Assembly: GCA_022497145.1 (NCBI GenBank)
Contig: MU385864.1
Location: 1 to 64,000 of the forward strand
DNA: 64,000 nt
DNA from: Rostrohypoxylon terebratum
Taxonomy: Eukaryota > Ascomycota > Sordariomycetes > Xylariales > Hypoxylaceae
Reading direction: 5' to 3'
The notes under the pieces were generated by a model, which made no database searches, was not told the DNA's origin, and was given only the letters and a program-made list of their open reading frames with translations. Position 1 is the stretch's first letter, and each line of letters begins with the position of its first letter. A program made the position numbers and the translations under genes. Shown piece by piece: positions 46,468 through 58,919 of this stretch.

Positions 46468-49400
46468 CCTCTGTCGCGGGCCCGGCCCGGAGTTGCGGAA
46501 CAAGTCCTCGGGAATTTTTTTCTTTCTTGGTGATTACCTAAGTTCCTGCAACTAAGATACCGTCTCGACATATGCCATAACTATTTTCATAAACTGCAAA
46601 GCAAATCTTTTCGGCGTAAAATTCGACGTGGATTTTTCGTTTTCGTTTTTCGTTTCAACGTTTTAGCGGGTACTATAATGAGTGTGGAGTCCGAGCGGTT
46701 CGGAGATCGTGATGGTCACAAAGGACGGGCAGCGTGTAGTATTAATGTAAGAGCGTAGTAGATTGAGGAAAAGAAGTCATAAGATCAGAACAAGTCGTCA
46801 AGGAGTCTAAAGAGAGACGTGAAGTTTTCGAGATAAAGTAAAAAAAAATCGGCATATAATTATCAAAGAGGACCGACAATGAGATGAGATCTAAGTAAGG
46901 TCGAAAAAAGACGGGCAAACTCTAGATCTTTAGATGAATAATAATAGTAGTTTCAAATGAGTGGACTAGGTCGACAAAGAGTGACCAGAAAAAACAGACA
47001 ATTCCTACGCTACATACAGAACACACACATCTGCAAGAGGCAAAACGAGATCGGAAGGAGGGAGAGACATCGAAGCTGGTAGGAGGGCAGATAGGAGGGT
47101 ATTATTTCTTGAAATGTTCCCCCAGAATGCCGAGTCATGATCGATTGGCTATCGACTGGAGTCAGCCATCTAATGGCGGCTGCATATGGACTACACTATG
47201 CAATGCAGCCGAAAAGGAGCGCTAGGGTACCATCGAACGAACCAAAGGTGGACATGGGGGAATCGAAAGAACTGATGGAAACGAACAGGGAGACAGCTTC
47301 ACGGAGCCCAGGTACCAAAATGGGCCTAGCAAAAACCCCGGAGGCTGACATTTGACAAGGTAGACAGGGTAGTCGTACATCGTACCCCTTGACAACTCAC
47401 CGTGTAAGGTGGTACCTCTTCTAGATTTCTTAGATATGCGTAAATATGCGTAAATATGCCATGATAATGACTGATCAACTCGAGTGATCGATGTAGCAAA
47501 GACGCCCAGTGACGCCGGAGACAATAGTGATGTGCAAAAGATCCACTAGGGTTTCTCTCTTTGTCTCTGTTTATCCAGTCAGCCAGTATACTTCTCAGTT
47601 TTAGAGGAGTTATCACGGCGGATCCAGGATCCGCCTGCAGCATGCAGGTCTACTGCAGTACACGACGTATGTTGAAATGAGGTCAAAAAAGAATATGGGG
47701 CGAGGCGGTCGAAGAGCCTACCACAGTTGCAGTCTGGCATCTGGTTGCAGTTTAGTTGCAGTTTAGAGGCTACAGCATGTGGTCAGGGGGTTACGCCGCA
47801 CAAACGTCCCATCGCCTCGCCTACTACAGCATATTTTGCCTGGCAGTTGAAGAGCCATTCGTTGCTGATAATCGTTTAAAATGCTGGCTTCGTCTCAGAA
47901 GGCGCCGCTACATATTTTCTGCTTTGTCTCTGCTTAGACCAGCCAGACGGAGAATTCTTTTTTTCTGTTGTTGTTATTGTTGTTGTTTTGTTTCTTTCCC
48001 ATTTGGCCGCAATCATAGCGTCATGGCCTTACCACAGTAATATCCCGACAGAGACATTACGGAGCCGCTCTGACGCTGAAGTAGTACTCTACAGTATTGT
48101 GCTGTGCTCTGCCTCTACTGGAATCCTGGAATCCTAGTGCTGTACGCTGTATTTGGGTAGTACTTCGTGCTTGAGCAATAGTAATTCATTGAATACCGAG
48201 ACACCTATCCATATTGGACAGATTAACTGAAGTCGAAACATTCCAGCAAGGGCAAAAAATCGGTGAAGAGATGTGTAAATTAAACGTTGACCATAACGAG
48301 GTGCAATTGGATGAGATCTGGGGTTTGGGTCCTGGAAGTTCCAGAAAATCATAGATCACGGACCCAACCGAATATTCCGGAGCCAGGGCCAAGTGGGTCA
48401 GAAATAGTGAAGCTAAGACGTAGTAGGGAATTAGAACCTGGCTAGTCTAAACTCTAGCAAGGTTCTGGCAAGAACTCAACAGGGGATTCAGGAGAGCAAG
48501 TGCCAGAAAAAGAACGTGGCTTAGTCTTTAGTGGGCCGATAGTGAACTGGTGCATGCAGGTGCCAACTCCAAGGTTTTCCTTCATAATTTGTACGTTCTG
48601 TACAAATCCAAGGTTGTGTTGTACCTCGTATATTCTACGTACTTCTTATCAAGAATCCAACGTGACGCAAGCGAATAAACGCGTGGAAAGACTCGGAGGA
48701 CTTGGAAATCTCGCATAGTCGCGTTTTTTCGTTTTCCCTTTAATAGTCCATCCATCACCAAAAAGAGATAGTAATCCCGCTTCCACGTCGACTCTTCAAT
48801 GCAGCTGGAATTCAAGCGAATTGAAGGAAATAGTCAGCGATATGACGTTCGCTTTGCAATTGGGATCCTTGTTTCTACCTATCTATTAGTACTAAGCATT
48901 TTCAATTAAACCCGTTTAGTCAATTGGTTTTCCTTAGGGTCTTTTAGGGTCTTTTAGCGCTCGCAAACTCTCAGACCTGCGGGTACGTTTCTCTCCACTT
49001 TGAGGATCTCTCTATGGACCGTGGTTTACAACTAAAAAGCTCGCCAACAACCAGCTAGGGCAGCTACCAGCCTCCACTGCCAGGTTTCTTCTAGGGGTCC
49101 CTTGCTTAGCGTGAGCAAAAAATCAACTCTCACGAACCTAAACCTGAAGCTCGGGCTTTTTTTTTTTTTTTTTTTTTTTTTCACTTTTTTCACCAACTAT
49201 CGGACCACAGGAAAAATTCCAAAAAATTCCAACTTTTTGATCAATCATTCTTGATTTCTTTTTCATCCTTGATACTACTCGTGTCTTGACTCAAAACCGT
49301 GAAACCTTAGGGTTCAAGAGCCTCACGCGCTTACGCTACGATTTTGTAGGTTCACAAGACGCCTCCTGCATTTGGAAGCGCCAGCTTGGGACCCGGAAAA

Positions 49401-50054
49401 AGCGGCCAACCTCCAGTACCTACCCTACTGCTGTACAAGACTACAAGTACTACCTAGTACCTACCTAGTAGTAACCGCTTGGGCTGTTCGTCCACTCTGT
49501 TATTCCCTTCTGGATGACAAATGTAGATTTCTCTACTCTTTCTGGTTTCAATTCCTGCTGCAGCATAATATGTCATTTAGTCAAACTTCTTAGTTTTGAT
49601 AGTTTTGACCTGTAAGTTCAATTCCAATTCCCAACTCCAAGCTCATCTGCGGGAAACCGGAGAATTCGACAAGGTCAAGGGGTAAGGGAAGGTAAATCAT
49701 CCACGGGCCATACGTTTGTCTGCCCACACACACTTCAAATAAGGCATAATCCGATCGAGCATGATAATTTCCTTGACGTATTCCCGACGATTCACTAAAT
49801 CCATGTGATATCTGGGGAGCATATTCATGCCTTAACAATAGCTTGAGATAAGCTTCCGGTATATGATTGAAAGACATCTCGATCAGAGGTGGCGAAGCAT
49901 AAACCTTTCGTCAGCTTATAATAATTGCCAAGGGTCATCTTGGTTTGAGGTTGTCGCCGTCTAACCGAACCTCTCAGCCTCACGTACGTGATTCCGGGGA
50001 ATCTGAGAAAATCACGCAGATAAGGCGTCAGAACGAACCTAGTTCTGCAGAACA
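46468..50054. other. 3.6 kb gene-free divergent region
   Basis: The largest gap in the right half, lying between the divergent serine-rich gene and RCE1. Frames are short, and none shows motifs or consistent splicing. The stretch 46620-47100 is purine-rich with many GA words and probably forms a long leader for the serine-rich gene. The rest holds short low-complexity stretches (TTGTTGTT near 47968-47985) and the long T tract at 49157. An unrecognised non-coding RNA or a decayed insertion is possible but unsupported. Confidence 0.45.
49157..49181. repeat. Poly(T) tract of 25 bases
   Basis: An uninterrupted run of T on the plus strand, followed by further T-rich sequence. Such runs can be nucleosome-excluding promoter elements or the A-tail remnant of a retroposed sequence on the opposite strand. 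No flanking duplication was found. Confidence 0.8.
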
Positions 50055-51394
50055 ATGCCTTCATTACCGGGTTTCATAACCCGTTACTTCAAGGAAGAAC
50101 GTATGTGACGCCTCATCCCTATAGCTCGCCTGTTCTATTAGGTAGCATTTCTAACTTAGCCGCGCCAGCAAAACCACCACCAATCAGCACCAAAACCGCC
50201 GTCTTCTTGCTCGTGAGTACCAATCCCAAATGCGGATAGACGCAGATACTAACCGACAACCAGGTAATCTATACTGTCATCTATGTGGTGCCATTTTACT
50301 TGTCGTCCAAGACGAGGCCTTCTGCTACCCTTTCACGGGACGCGCCGTCAGTGATCCGCGCGCGCATCACGTCCGTCTCTGTAGCCTGTGCCATCTGCTC
50401 TACCATTACTTTTGTGATCTTGACCTCCCAAGACCGGGTCACGACTGCTGAAGCCTTCCACGCGCTAGGGTACTGGCCGATCGGCCTAGTGGAGGCGGGG
50501 AAGTGTTTGCTGCTCACCGCTATCCTCTTTGCCGGTCCTCTGTACGAACGCCTAATTGTTGATGAGGGATGGCGAGAATGGTTGGCTCTTCGGCCTCTGT
50601 CGGATCTCTTCGCCGAATGGACCACATGGCGTAACATCGTCGCGGTAAGTCTATTTCTGTCTAGTGTCTAGTCATATGTTTCGCCATCCGAGACATCGAA
50701 ATATCGTCAATTTATTTGTGGTCGGTTAACCAACCCGGCTTACCCTTATTTCATGATGAGAAACATTGGTCCGTGTTTCTGAGCAGCCTCAAGACCTGTC
50801 AGATGAGGACAAATACAATAGCACTCTGTGCAACTCTGATTCCATTCTCGAATTATTTATATCCACATCAATCCATTTGCTTGGAAGTCATACTTATAAA
50901 ATGAATAGGGTCCGTTCACGGAGGAAGTGCTCTTCCGCTCCGCCGCAGTGCCCTTGATGATCGCGGCCCAGACGCCCGTGACCACAACCATTTTTCTCTC
51001 GCCTTTGGTTTTCGGGCTCTCGCATCTGCACCATTTCTACGAGTTCCGTATCACGTTACCTAACGTGCCTGCGTCGTTTCTCCTAATGAACTCTCTTTTC
51101 CAATTAGGTTTCACGACGTTGTTCGGAGCTTATGCAACTTTCCTCTATCTGCGGTCCGGAAGTTTGTTGGCTATTTTCGCCGTGCACGCCTTCTGCAATT
51201 CCATGGGTCCGCCGCGCGTCTGGGGTCGTGTACTACCCGAGACCGTGCTTGATGACAGGGGGAACTCGTACCGACCTTCAATAATGTGGACCGTAGTCTA
51301 TTATGTGGTGCTTGTTGCGGGCGCTTATGGCTGGTATGTGAATCTGGGCTCGTTGACGGAGAGCTCTAATGCGTTGGTTGCTATGAAGATATGA
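50055..51394 (+). CDS. RCE1: CaaX prenyl protease 2 (Rce1)
   Basis: Exons 50055-50100, 50160-50212, 50264-50644 and 50909-51394 encode 321 residues. It is an ER-membrane protease removing the last three residues of prenylated CaaX proteins such as Ras and Ydj1. The catalytic motifs are intact: Glu165-Glu166 with Arg170 in GPFTEEVLFR, His199 in GLSHLHHFYE, and His253 with Asn257 in HAFCNSMG. Hydrophobic segments are spread along the protein. The third intron is long for this locus (264 nt), yet the GPFTEEV exon must join there. The first exon (MPSLPGFITRYFKEE) and the proline-rich second exon were placed by phase. The protein is also a plausible processor of the CAQQ-ending DnaJ in this window. 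Confidence 0.94.
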
Positions 51395-51947
51395 TGGCCA
51401 TGATCACGAATTGACTAGTTACGATGAACGTATAATACAACTTGAATAATATATTTCGTTTCATATCAAACTTCATGTGCTTGTGATTTGGTATATTATA
51501 TTCGCGGTGATATATCTGCCTCCGATCATTGTCGGGCTCGTTCTAGTATGTATCGGCTACATTAAGTCTACAATTTATACATAACCCAACTGGTGGAGAG
51601 GTGCGGTCTGCGTTCTGTTGATACCGCATATGACCAATCGTACAAAGTGCTCGACAACTCAACTCCCTCGACCAAGCACTTGACCTGCACGCCTCGCCTC
51701 TCATAAGTACGCACTACTTCCAGGCGGCAGGGATCACCACGGGACGCTGTGCCCGTGCCCCTCAATACTCTCACTTCGTTCTCTGTTCCATATTGTCATC
51801 GACTAGCCCAGCGTTCTCATTATGAGGCGAATCGACAACCGACCTCGGGTATTTGTACTTCTCGATAGCGTCGTCCTGCGTATAATTCACATCCATCTCG
51901 TAACGTAACTGACTTAACATTCTCTCTCTCTCTCTTCCCCCCTTCCT
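51395..51947. other. Convergent intergenic region RCE1-MMM1
   Basis: No gene supported. A CT microsatellite (51921-51935) followed by a C run lies just 3' of the MMM1 stop codon. Confidence 0.5.
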
Positions 51948-53368
51948 TCAAGTCGGCAGATCGATCGCCATCCCTGGCAAGCTCCCCGGCATACTGAACT
52001 CGCTGATAGCGGAGCCATCACGCTGGCCCCTCGGCCGTCTATACCTCAAGTTCTCGGGGGGACTCAACTCCCTGTCGCGGATATCCCTGCGCTGGGCGGC
52101 GGCGGCCTCGGCGCGGACTTCCTTCCTGGCTTCGTCCTTGAGCTCGCGGGCGATCTCGCGGCCCTTGCCTTTGCCGGCGCTGCCGCTGGAGACGGAGGAG
52201 GCGGAGGTGGCGATGACGTCGAGGGCCTCGTCGCCGCCGCGCGTGTTGCGCTTGCGCGGCCACAGCGACGGCAGCGCGATCTCCTGGAACCGCGGCTCGA
52301 CGGCGCGCTCGTCGAACCAGCGGTGCAGCCGCGACTCCACCATCTGCGCTATCTTCGGCACGTCCTGCAGCCGCGAGCGGCTGCCCACCAGGCTGCGGAC
52401 CGAGAAGTCCAACCGGTAGTCGTCGAGGAAGCTGAAGGTCATCATCGTCGGCGTGGATTGCGAGGGGTTGGACGGGATGAAGGATATGCTGAGGGTGCCG
52501 CTGAAGCGCACGACGGACACGGCGAGGGCCACGGGAAGGACCGCCGTCAGGCGTTTGGGGTAGTTTAGTAGGATCTTGGTCTCGAGGGCTAGCGTTATCA
52601 TGTCGCTGAGGTCGACGTCCATACGCGCTTGCAGACGCGAGCCTTCGCGCTTCGCTCGCGAGCTGTTGGCGTCGAAACGCTTCTCCCCGTGCAGCCCCGT
52701 GTTCAGGCTCAGCCCGTCCTCGTCGACGGGGATGATGCGGCAATTGCTGAATATGGGGAAGTCCTCGCCGAGGGTCAGCTCGGTCACCTTGATCTCGTCG
52801 AGGAAGTCTGGCCGCGAGGTGCCGTTGAGGGCTTTGGTTAGGGAGGTCAGGATGGCGTCGTCCTGCTGGGCGTCGCTGCGGAATTGGGCGATCGTCTGCG
52901 CGATCAGCACGTTGAACCAGTCTAACGACTCGGGCTGGTGGCTGTCGACGTTGTAGTACGTCTTGTTTAAGATAGAACCAATCGTCAGCGTTGGAGGACT
53001 GCGTAGTATGCTCGACTTTTTCTTATTCAACGTCGGCTGACCGGGCCTCGCGGCGTGCGGCGTGGTGCTTCGTAGGGTGAGGAGAGATTGCCGGTGAGCG
53101 AGGGTGCGTGATCGTCGCTCGGCCGCACGGATGGTGGCGGTGACTTCTGGGGAGGGGGCATCGCCGAATATAAAAAACTTGATGAAGGCTGCGATGAGGA
53201 GTACGACGGAGATCTGGCCGACGATGAGCCCTTGGGTGAACGACAGGCTGTTTGGGCGTTCGTGTTAGTCAATCACAGCGCGGCTTATAGAAAGTACAAA
53301 GCCAGAAAAGTTGGCGGGATTTCTCACGTCGGTTCAGGTTTCATCGGACACATATCCGTCGTAGCCAT
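51948..53368 (-). CDS. MMM1: Maintenance of mitochondrial morphology protein 1 (ERMES, SMP domain)
   Basis: Minus-strand exons 53368-53328 and 53247-51948 encode 446 residues. It is the ER-membrane anchor of the ERMES complex that tethers ER to mitochondria and moves phospholipids through its SMP domain. A short luminal N-terminus (MATTDMCPMKPEPT) precedes the near-invariant LSFTQGLIVGQISVVLLIAAFIKFFIFG membrane segment. A linker follows to about residue 85. The SMP domain then starts at the SILNKTYYNVDSHQPESLDWFNVLIAQT block and includes TSLTKALNGTSRPDFLDEI, GEDFPIFSNCRI and the MVESRLHRWFDERAVEPRFQEI end. The basic C-terminal tail is rich in R, K, A and E and ends SMPGSLPGMAIDLPT. The SMP and tail exon is very GC-rich, giving long shadow frames. 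Secure. Confidence 0.96.
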
Positions 53369-53948
53369 TTCGGTTTATGGCTTTCCAGGGTCGAGTGCCC
53401 TGGACCGTATTTTACATCTAATCGGAAATTGAGAATGAAGAAATTGATGGAATTATGTAGGAATGAAGCATTTGGCTCTTGAACTTTTCGAGCTTTAGAG
53501 CTTGTCGGTTTATGTACATGTATAATAATTCTTTATCTTATCGGCAAAGGTAGAAGCTACTTTGAACCGCACCAATGGAAGGAAAGAAGAGAAGTATCAG
53601 GTACCGCAACGTCATCTGGCATCCAAACCCCTGCCCTGTGACGAACTGGAGCGGTGCATGGTACTACCTTCTAGGCGGCCTGGCGGCATGTTCAATTGAA
53701 GGGTGAAGCTTCCTAAAGCTTAAATCAAAGTCTCATGGCCTCGTTTTGTTTCATTTCAATTTATTCAAATACATTTCATAATTTACTCTTAAATCATCGC
53801 CCGAAACTTGACGAATTCTATCATTTCGAGTCTTTAGCTTCACCGGAAGAGAGGACGGAGACCCGAGTATACCGGATTGAATACAATTTAAATTTCAACA
53901 CGCCCGCGCTCTGAAAAGTGTCATCAGTCTTTCACTGAGCCGAACAAG
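53369..53948. promoter_or_regulatory. Divergent promoter region of MMM1 and VPS45
   Basis: 580 bp between divergent start codons with no supported gene. The part nearer VPS45 (53740-53900) is AT-rich. Confidence 0.5.
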
Positions 53949-55784
53949 ATGGATGTCGTCCAGGCCGTCTCCGGCTACATCTCCAAAATGGTGTCGGCCG
54001 GAGACAGCGCCGCGGGAACTCCATCGGCGAAGATGAAAATACTCCTCTTAGATAAGGAAACCGTACCGATTGTCTCAACCGCAATTACGCAGTCATCTCT
54101 ACTCAATCATGAGGTCTATCTCACAGATAGGTTGGATAATCAGAACCGCGAAAAGATGCGCCATCTCAGATGTCTATGTTTTGTCCGGCCATCACCAGAA
54201 TCAATTCAATTCCTCATAGATGAGTTGCGGGATCCTAAGTATGGCGAATATTATTTGTATTTCAGCAACGTCGTAAAGAAATCGTCGTTAGAAAGGCTGG
54301 CGGAAGCTGACGACCATGAAGTTGTCAAACAAGTCCAAGAACATTTTGCCGATTATCTTGTCATCAATCCTGACCTCTTTTCACTTAACCTCACATTACC
54401 ACAACAGAGGATATGGAATGGTAGCCCGGACATGTGGAATCCGGATTCGTTGCAACGGACGACAGATGGATTAATAGCTATTCTACTGTCGCTCAAGAAG
54501 AAGCCCCTTATTCGGTATGAGAGGAATAGCCTGTTAGCCAAAAAGCTGGCTACCGAGGTGCGATATCATATGACACAGGAGGAGCAATTATTTGATTTTC
54601 GAAAAGTTGACACGCCTCCGATACTTCTCATTCTGGACCGGAGAGAAGACCCAGCCACACCGCTACTCAACCAATGGACGTATCAGGCAATGGTACACCA
54701 GCTGCTAGGCATCCACAATGGCCGGGTGAATCTAGATGATGTTCCAGACGTCCGACCAGAACTCAAAGAGATTGTCCTATCACAAGATCAGGATCCGTTC
54801 TTCAAAAAGAACATGTACCTGAACTTCGGAGATCTCGGTGGCAATATCAAGGACTATGTGGAACAGTATCAGTCTAAAACGAAGAACAATGCTAATATCG
54901 AATCTATCACGGATATGAAACGATTCATTGAGGAGTATCCGGAGTTCAGAAAACTCTCCGGGAATGTAAGCAAGCATGTTACCTTGGTTTCGGAGCTTAG
55001 CCGAAGGGTGGGCTCCGAAAACTTGTTGGAAGTCAGCGAGGTCGAGCAGAGCTTGGCATGTAATGACAATCACGCTGCCGATCTAAAAGTATGATGCACA
55101 GCTTCCTAATATCTATTTATTTCCGGCGATGCTAACTTGACCTAGAATGTTCAAAAATTGATACAGTCCCCATCAGTCACCAACGAAAACAAGGTGGGGC
55201 TCGTGGCTTTATACGCTCTGCGATACGCGAAGCACCCGTCAAACTCACTAGCCATGCTAGTAGACTTATTATCGGCCGCAGGCGGTGTTCCGGCGCGACA
55301 AGCAGACTTAGTAACTAAACTCCTCACCTACCACCATTCCCTACAGCAATCCCAAGCAGCAGGCGGTATCGCGGATATCTTCGAGTCCGGAGGCATCTTC
55401 TCCGGAGCCCGGGCCATTAAAGGCCTCAAGGGCGTCGAAAACGTATACACGCAGCACTCGCCACACTTAGAAACGACGCTTCAGAACTTGATCAAGGGCC
55501 GCCTGCGCGAGCAGCAGTACCCGTTTGTGGAGGGCGGCGGGACGACGCGCGATAAGCCGCAGGATATCGTCGTCTTCATCATCGGCGGCGCTACGTACGA
55601 GGAGGCGAAGACGATTGCGGGTATCAACGCGTCGTCCCCCGGTATTAGGGTCGTGCTTGGAGGGACTAGTGTTCATAACGCGGCGACGTTCCTTGAGGAG
55701 GTCGATGATGCTGTGTCGTCGTGGCCGGAGCCGCCGCCGACTACGACTGCGGGGAAGTTGAGGAAGGAGATTGGGCGGAGGTAG
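53949..55784 (+). CDS. VPS45: Vps45, Sec1/Munc18-family regulator of endosomal SNAREs
   Basis: Exons 53949-55088 and 55146-55784 encode 592 residues, normal for Vps45. It binds the syntaxin Tlg2 and controls SNARE assembly for Golgi-to-endosome and vacuolar traffic. SM-family text runs throughout: MKILLLDKETVPIVSTAITQSSLLNHEVYL, LRCLCFVRPSPESIQFLIDELRDPKYGEYYLYFSN, PPILLILDRREDPATPLLNQWTYQAMVHQLLGI (the Vps45-specific block), MKRFIEEYPEFRKLSGNVSKHVTL and, at the end, DIVVFIIGGATYEEAKTI. One 57-nt intron in phase. The C-terminal 60 residues are GC-rich. A foldback element lies 113 bp downstream. Secure. Confidence 0.96.
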
Positions 55785-55897
55785 GGTGATAGATAGGAGA
55801 TTTTGCCCGGCTAATATGATGATTTTACGAAGCTTGGAGTGCTGCTTTTCTGTGAGGCACTCGTCTGAGTATTCATCTGAGGAACTTACACTGACCT

Positions 55898-56336
55898 ACC
55901 AGTCTTATGCGGAAGTCCCCCCATTTCCCCACCAAAACTCACCTATTTCGCAAGGTGATTAAAAAGTCAATAAAAATCGTAAAAATATATACTTCTGATT
56001 GTTAGATGTAGAACTGTATTAAATAAATGAATATGAGGCCGTTTTTAGGTTTTATTAAGTTATTTAAGAATGAGACCGTAATGAAGTTGTTAAAGATGTT
56101 GCTTCTAAGAGTTGGAACAAAATTTAGGTGTAGAGTATATTTTTTCAACTTTATATAGAAATAAAATGGAATTATACGGCTATAACGAGTTAAAGAAGGT
56201 AAAATCATTAAAACTAAGTATTTCTCTATTTGTTTTTATTTTTATTATACTTTTGCGATTTTTATTGACTTTTTAATCACCTTGCGAAATAGGTGAGTTT
56301 TGGTGGGAAAATGGGGGACTTCCGCATAAGACTGGT
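55898..56336. mobile_element. Foldback/MITE-like element, 439 bp, inverted arms of about 90 bp
   Basis: The left arm 55898-55989 and right arm 56246-56336 are inverted copies differing at only a few positions and single-base indels. The tips read ACCAGTCTTATGCGGAAGTC, followed by a C run and an ACTCACCTATTTCGCAAGG word. The core (about 55990-56245) is very AT-rich with no real coding. No clear target duplication was found; the flanks read CTGACCT and CGGTAAT. Without a transposase this is a non-autonomous element or foldback relic. It sits at the border between VPS45 and the accessory genes. Confidence 0.78.
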
Positions 56337-56818
56337 CGGTAATTGTACCTACCTAGATAGACGTAGGAACACATCGGAAATATCGTGCAAAGTTGCTGTC
56401 CCTCAAGTTTGAGAATCATCTTTTTTTTTAACTTCTCAACCGCAGACGTCCTGTTGCACAATATCGCATACTGCGAGTCGCTGTTTTCCCATTGCTGGAA
56501 TCTCTTATCTAACAATAGCCACTCACACGTATCATGGGTTCGAGCATACTTGACTTCGTTGTGATGCTCCCCGTACCGAGTAGATGAGACCCAATCTAGA
56601 ACCCTTAACCATTCCTCGTCACGGGACATCCTAACGAATCCATTGTTAGTTCACTACACTATTGACAACGAAGAACGTAGAGCATGCAGTCGGTGATCTT
56701 GTAGATATTTTATCGGGTGTGAAGCCTCAATTCATTGATCATTCCATCCTGAGATGATAGTTTCACAAGATGACCAGCTGTACGTCTAGTCAATAATAAG
56801 ACTCATGGATGGGCGCTC
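56337..56818. other. Intergenic, no gene seen
   Basis: Spacer between the foldback element and the 3' end of the hydrolase gene. A minus-strand frame (56273-56629) runs partly out of the element's arm and shows no family motif. Confidence 0.45.
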
Positions 56819-58085
56819 TCACATTCCGCTATTGACTGGCAATGATGCAAGGCAACGGAGTCGCCGTTCTTTCTCTTCTAATTGTTCTCTAGAGCCAATC
56901 ATAGAAATCACCGCATGCCGACGGCTAAAAACTCGTCGATATGCCACATCGTCGGTGTCGGTAAACTTGCACATCGTGGAATGATTTCTGTCTAGACCGA
57001 CAACAGCCTCTCTTGTCTTGTTCAAGGTTGCCGAACCTTCATCTACAACCTAGATGGATTAGAGTGTTAGCTATGAATAGCAAAATAGAATTATAGAGTG
57101 TATAGGACATACGAGGACGCCGTGTAACGGCTTGGTTTCGAAAAATGTGGTTATGGTGAATGCTTCTGCAATTTCTGCGAATCTCGTATTCTCTTGAACA
57201 ACGAAGGGTGACCACAGCTGAAGCTCCCGAATGATGCTTCCTTGGTTAGTTCTAGTGAGTGTTTGGGCTAGTGAACGAAGTAGTCCTGCCATCGAAGTTG
57301 GATCCGTGCCTTGGTGTGGAGTTCCAAAGAAGCAGAGATGCACAACATTATGGAGTAGGCTGCGATATAGGGCAGGCCTCATTTGAGCTAAAGTAAGGGC
57401 CTATGAAGATCAATAAGTTTTCATTTAGTTGATTGTAGACAAGGTTGTGAGTAGATACCTTCTTGATGACTATACCCCCTAGGCTATGCCCGACGAGTAT
57501 TAATGGACGTGTGCTCTACAACGAGGTCAGCATAACACCACATGAATATAGCCATTCACATACCGCACTACCCGATCTCATGTTTTTTAAGTCATCAAGC
57601 AAATCTCTGGCAATCGTAAACGCGTTTGTGTTCCGGGAGCTGGTGAATATACTGGCATCGTATCCGAAGGTCATAACTCGAGCGACTTTCGTGTCGTTTG
57701 GGCCGTTCTTGAACTCGTCAGGTGGATCCCGGAGTTGGCCAGGAAGTAGATCTCGAAGCCATAGTGTCTCGCCCGCAGTCCACGTCTTGAAAGCGTCACC
57801 TCTTAGCCCGTGGACAGCCACGATACTATGATTGTTAGTCAGGTAGGGCAAGAGAGATATCCGAACGCTTACTCAACATCAACATTGGTGTCTATAGGCG
57901 CTGGGACGATTACGCGGAGCCCGAGGGTATTCGCCTGAATAGAGTTAGTCAGCAACCTTGGAATACAACTTCGTAGCTAAGACATATACCGGAGTTGGAG
58001 AAACCAAGCCAGGTTCGTCGTCTCGATCAATATCAGTATTCATCTCGCCTTTAGGCAGACTGGTCGACGAAAACAAACGACGCAT
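56819..58085 (-). CDS. SesB-like alpha/beta hydrolase (putative lipase-type)
   Basis: Minus-strand exons 58085-57990, 57934-57873, 57825-57564, 57515-57459, 57400-57113 and 57050/57049-56819 (best start 57049) encode 331 residues, all in phase. The fold begins IVAVHGLRGDAFKTWT; the nucleophile elbow is VGHSLGG with Ser151. A CFFGTPHQGTDPTSMAG block follows, then VVDEGSATL and the histidine motif DRNHSTMCKF (His278). This set is typical of the lipase-like domain found in fungal SesB proteins and at NLR N-termini. The protein stands alone: no NACHT or repeat domain follows, and no amyloid-like motif is visible in its 40-residue N-terminal extension. Its neighbour upstream on the same strand is the HeLo-like gene. 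In SesA/SesB and HELLP/SBP systems, such a hydrolase is a partner of the HeLo-like protein. Confidence 0.85.
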
Positions 58086-58919
58086 GATAGGAATTCTGGA
58101 ACTATCTGCCTGGGTACTTTCAAAGAAGCGACAATAAGGCTGCTCTGACAGTAGATAGGTATCTAAGGCTTCAAGCTCCCAATGTTGTATCTAGGCGGGC
58201 ACCACTAGCAGCATACCATTTCAGCCACACGGTCGGCGTTACCGGGCGTTACAGATACCCAGGTACTTGTCTGGTCGATATTATGGTCGCTGACATGGTA
58301 TGGTAACACAGCTAGGGTTTACTTCTAACGTCGGAATGGACATGGTCTGATGCAACCTACATATGTCGGTTGCCTGAGGCCCGCGCACCGCGATGCTGAA
58401 GACTTCCGGGGCATGTTCCCGGTGGGAGGTTGGAAGGAGGGTGACGCGTAAGAAAAAGCAAATATAACATTCTGGAGATAGCTTTTGGCCATCATACCTA
58501 GACGATAGATGCATAGGAGGATGTATGTCCTCGTTTATATTTTCTGAATTGGGGGCTATCTTATCTAAAATAGGGCATTTGTAACTATGAAGTTGAATCA
58601 CTTATTTGGGCTGTTGTCTAAATGTTGACATGCTGCTCCAAATACTGCAAAAAGGGGGTACGCTTATGTAATACTGGATCTTATCCATTCCCAAACCTAG
58701 TAGGTAGGTCATAGTGAAATCCATGTATATCCGACTAGGTATCTGGGCTAGCTCTTCTGATGTGTAAGGAGGGACGAAATGAGAACTAGTACATCGTAGG
58801 AGTAATACGAAAAAGCATAGGTAAAGAAAGTACCAATAAAAAGGTAGGTGAATAATACCTCACCATGCTACCCCTCAAGCTCGGCGAGTGGCGAACAACT
58901 TGAATTCGGTATCGTTCGC
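58086..58919. other. Intergenic between hydrolase and HeLo-like genes
   Basis: No gene supported. A 106-codon minus-strand frame (58281-58601) has no motif and does not splice onto the hydrolase. The region 58680-58860 is rich in GGTAGG and CTAGG words. Confidence 0.45.

Noticed and set aside
45882..46571. 229-codon minus-strand frame over the serine-rich gene start
   Set aside because: An alternative frame of a low-complexity gene with R/H/P-rich composition. The other frame has the conserved C-terminus and a valid splice.
52039..52743. 234-codon minus-strand frame within MMM1
   Set aside because: A frame-shifted shadow of the MMM1 SMP exon, rich in R, A and P from GC bias.
56273..56629. 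118-codon minus-strand frame at the foldback element
   Set aside because: Its C-terminus is the translated inverted arm, and the same peptide arises from the other arm. No independent coding evidence.
58281..58601. 106-codon minus-strand frame considered as an upstream exon of the hydrolase carrying the shared motif
   Set aside because: It contains no copy of the 16-residue motif and no phase-compatible donor into the hydrolase first exon.
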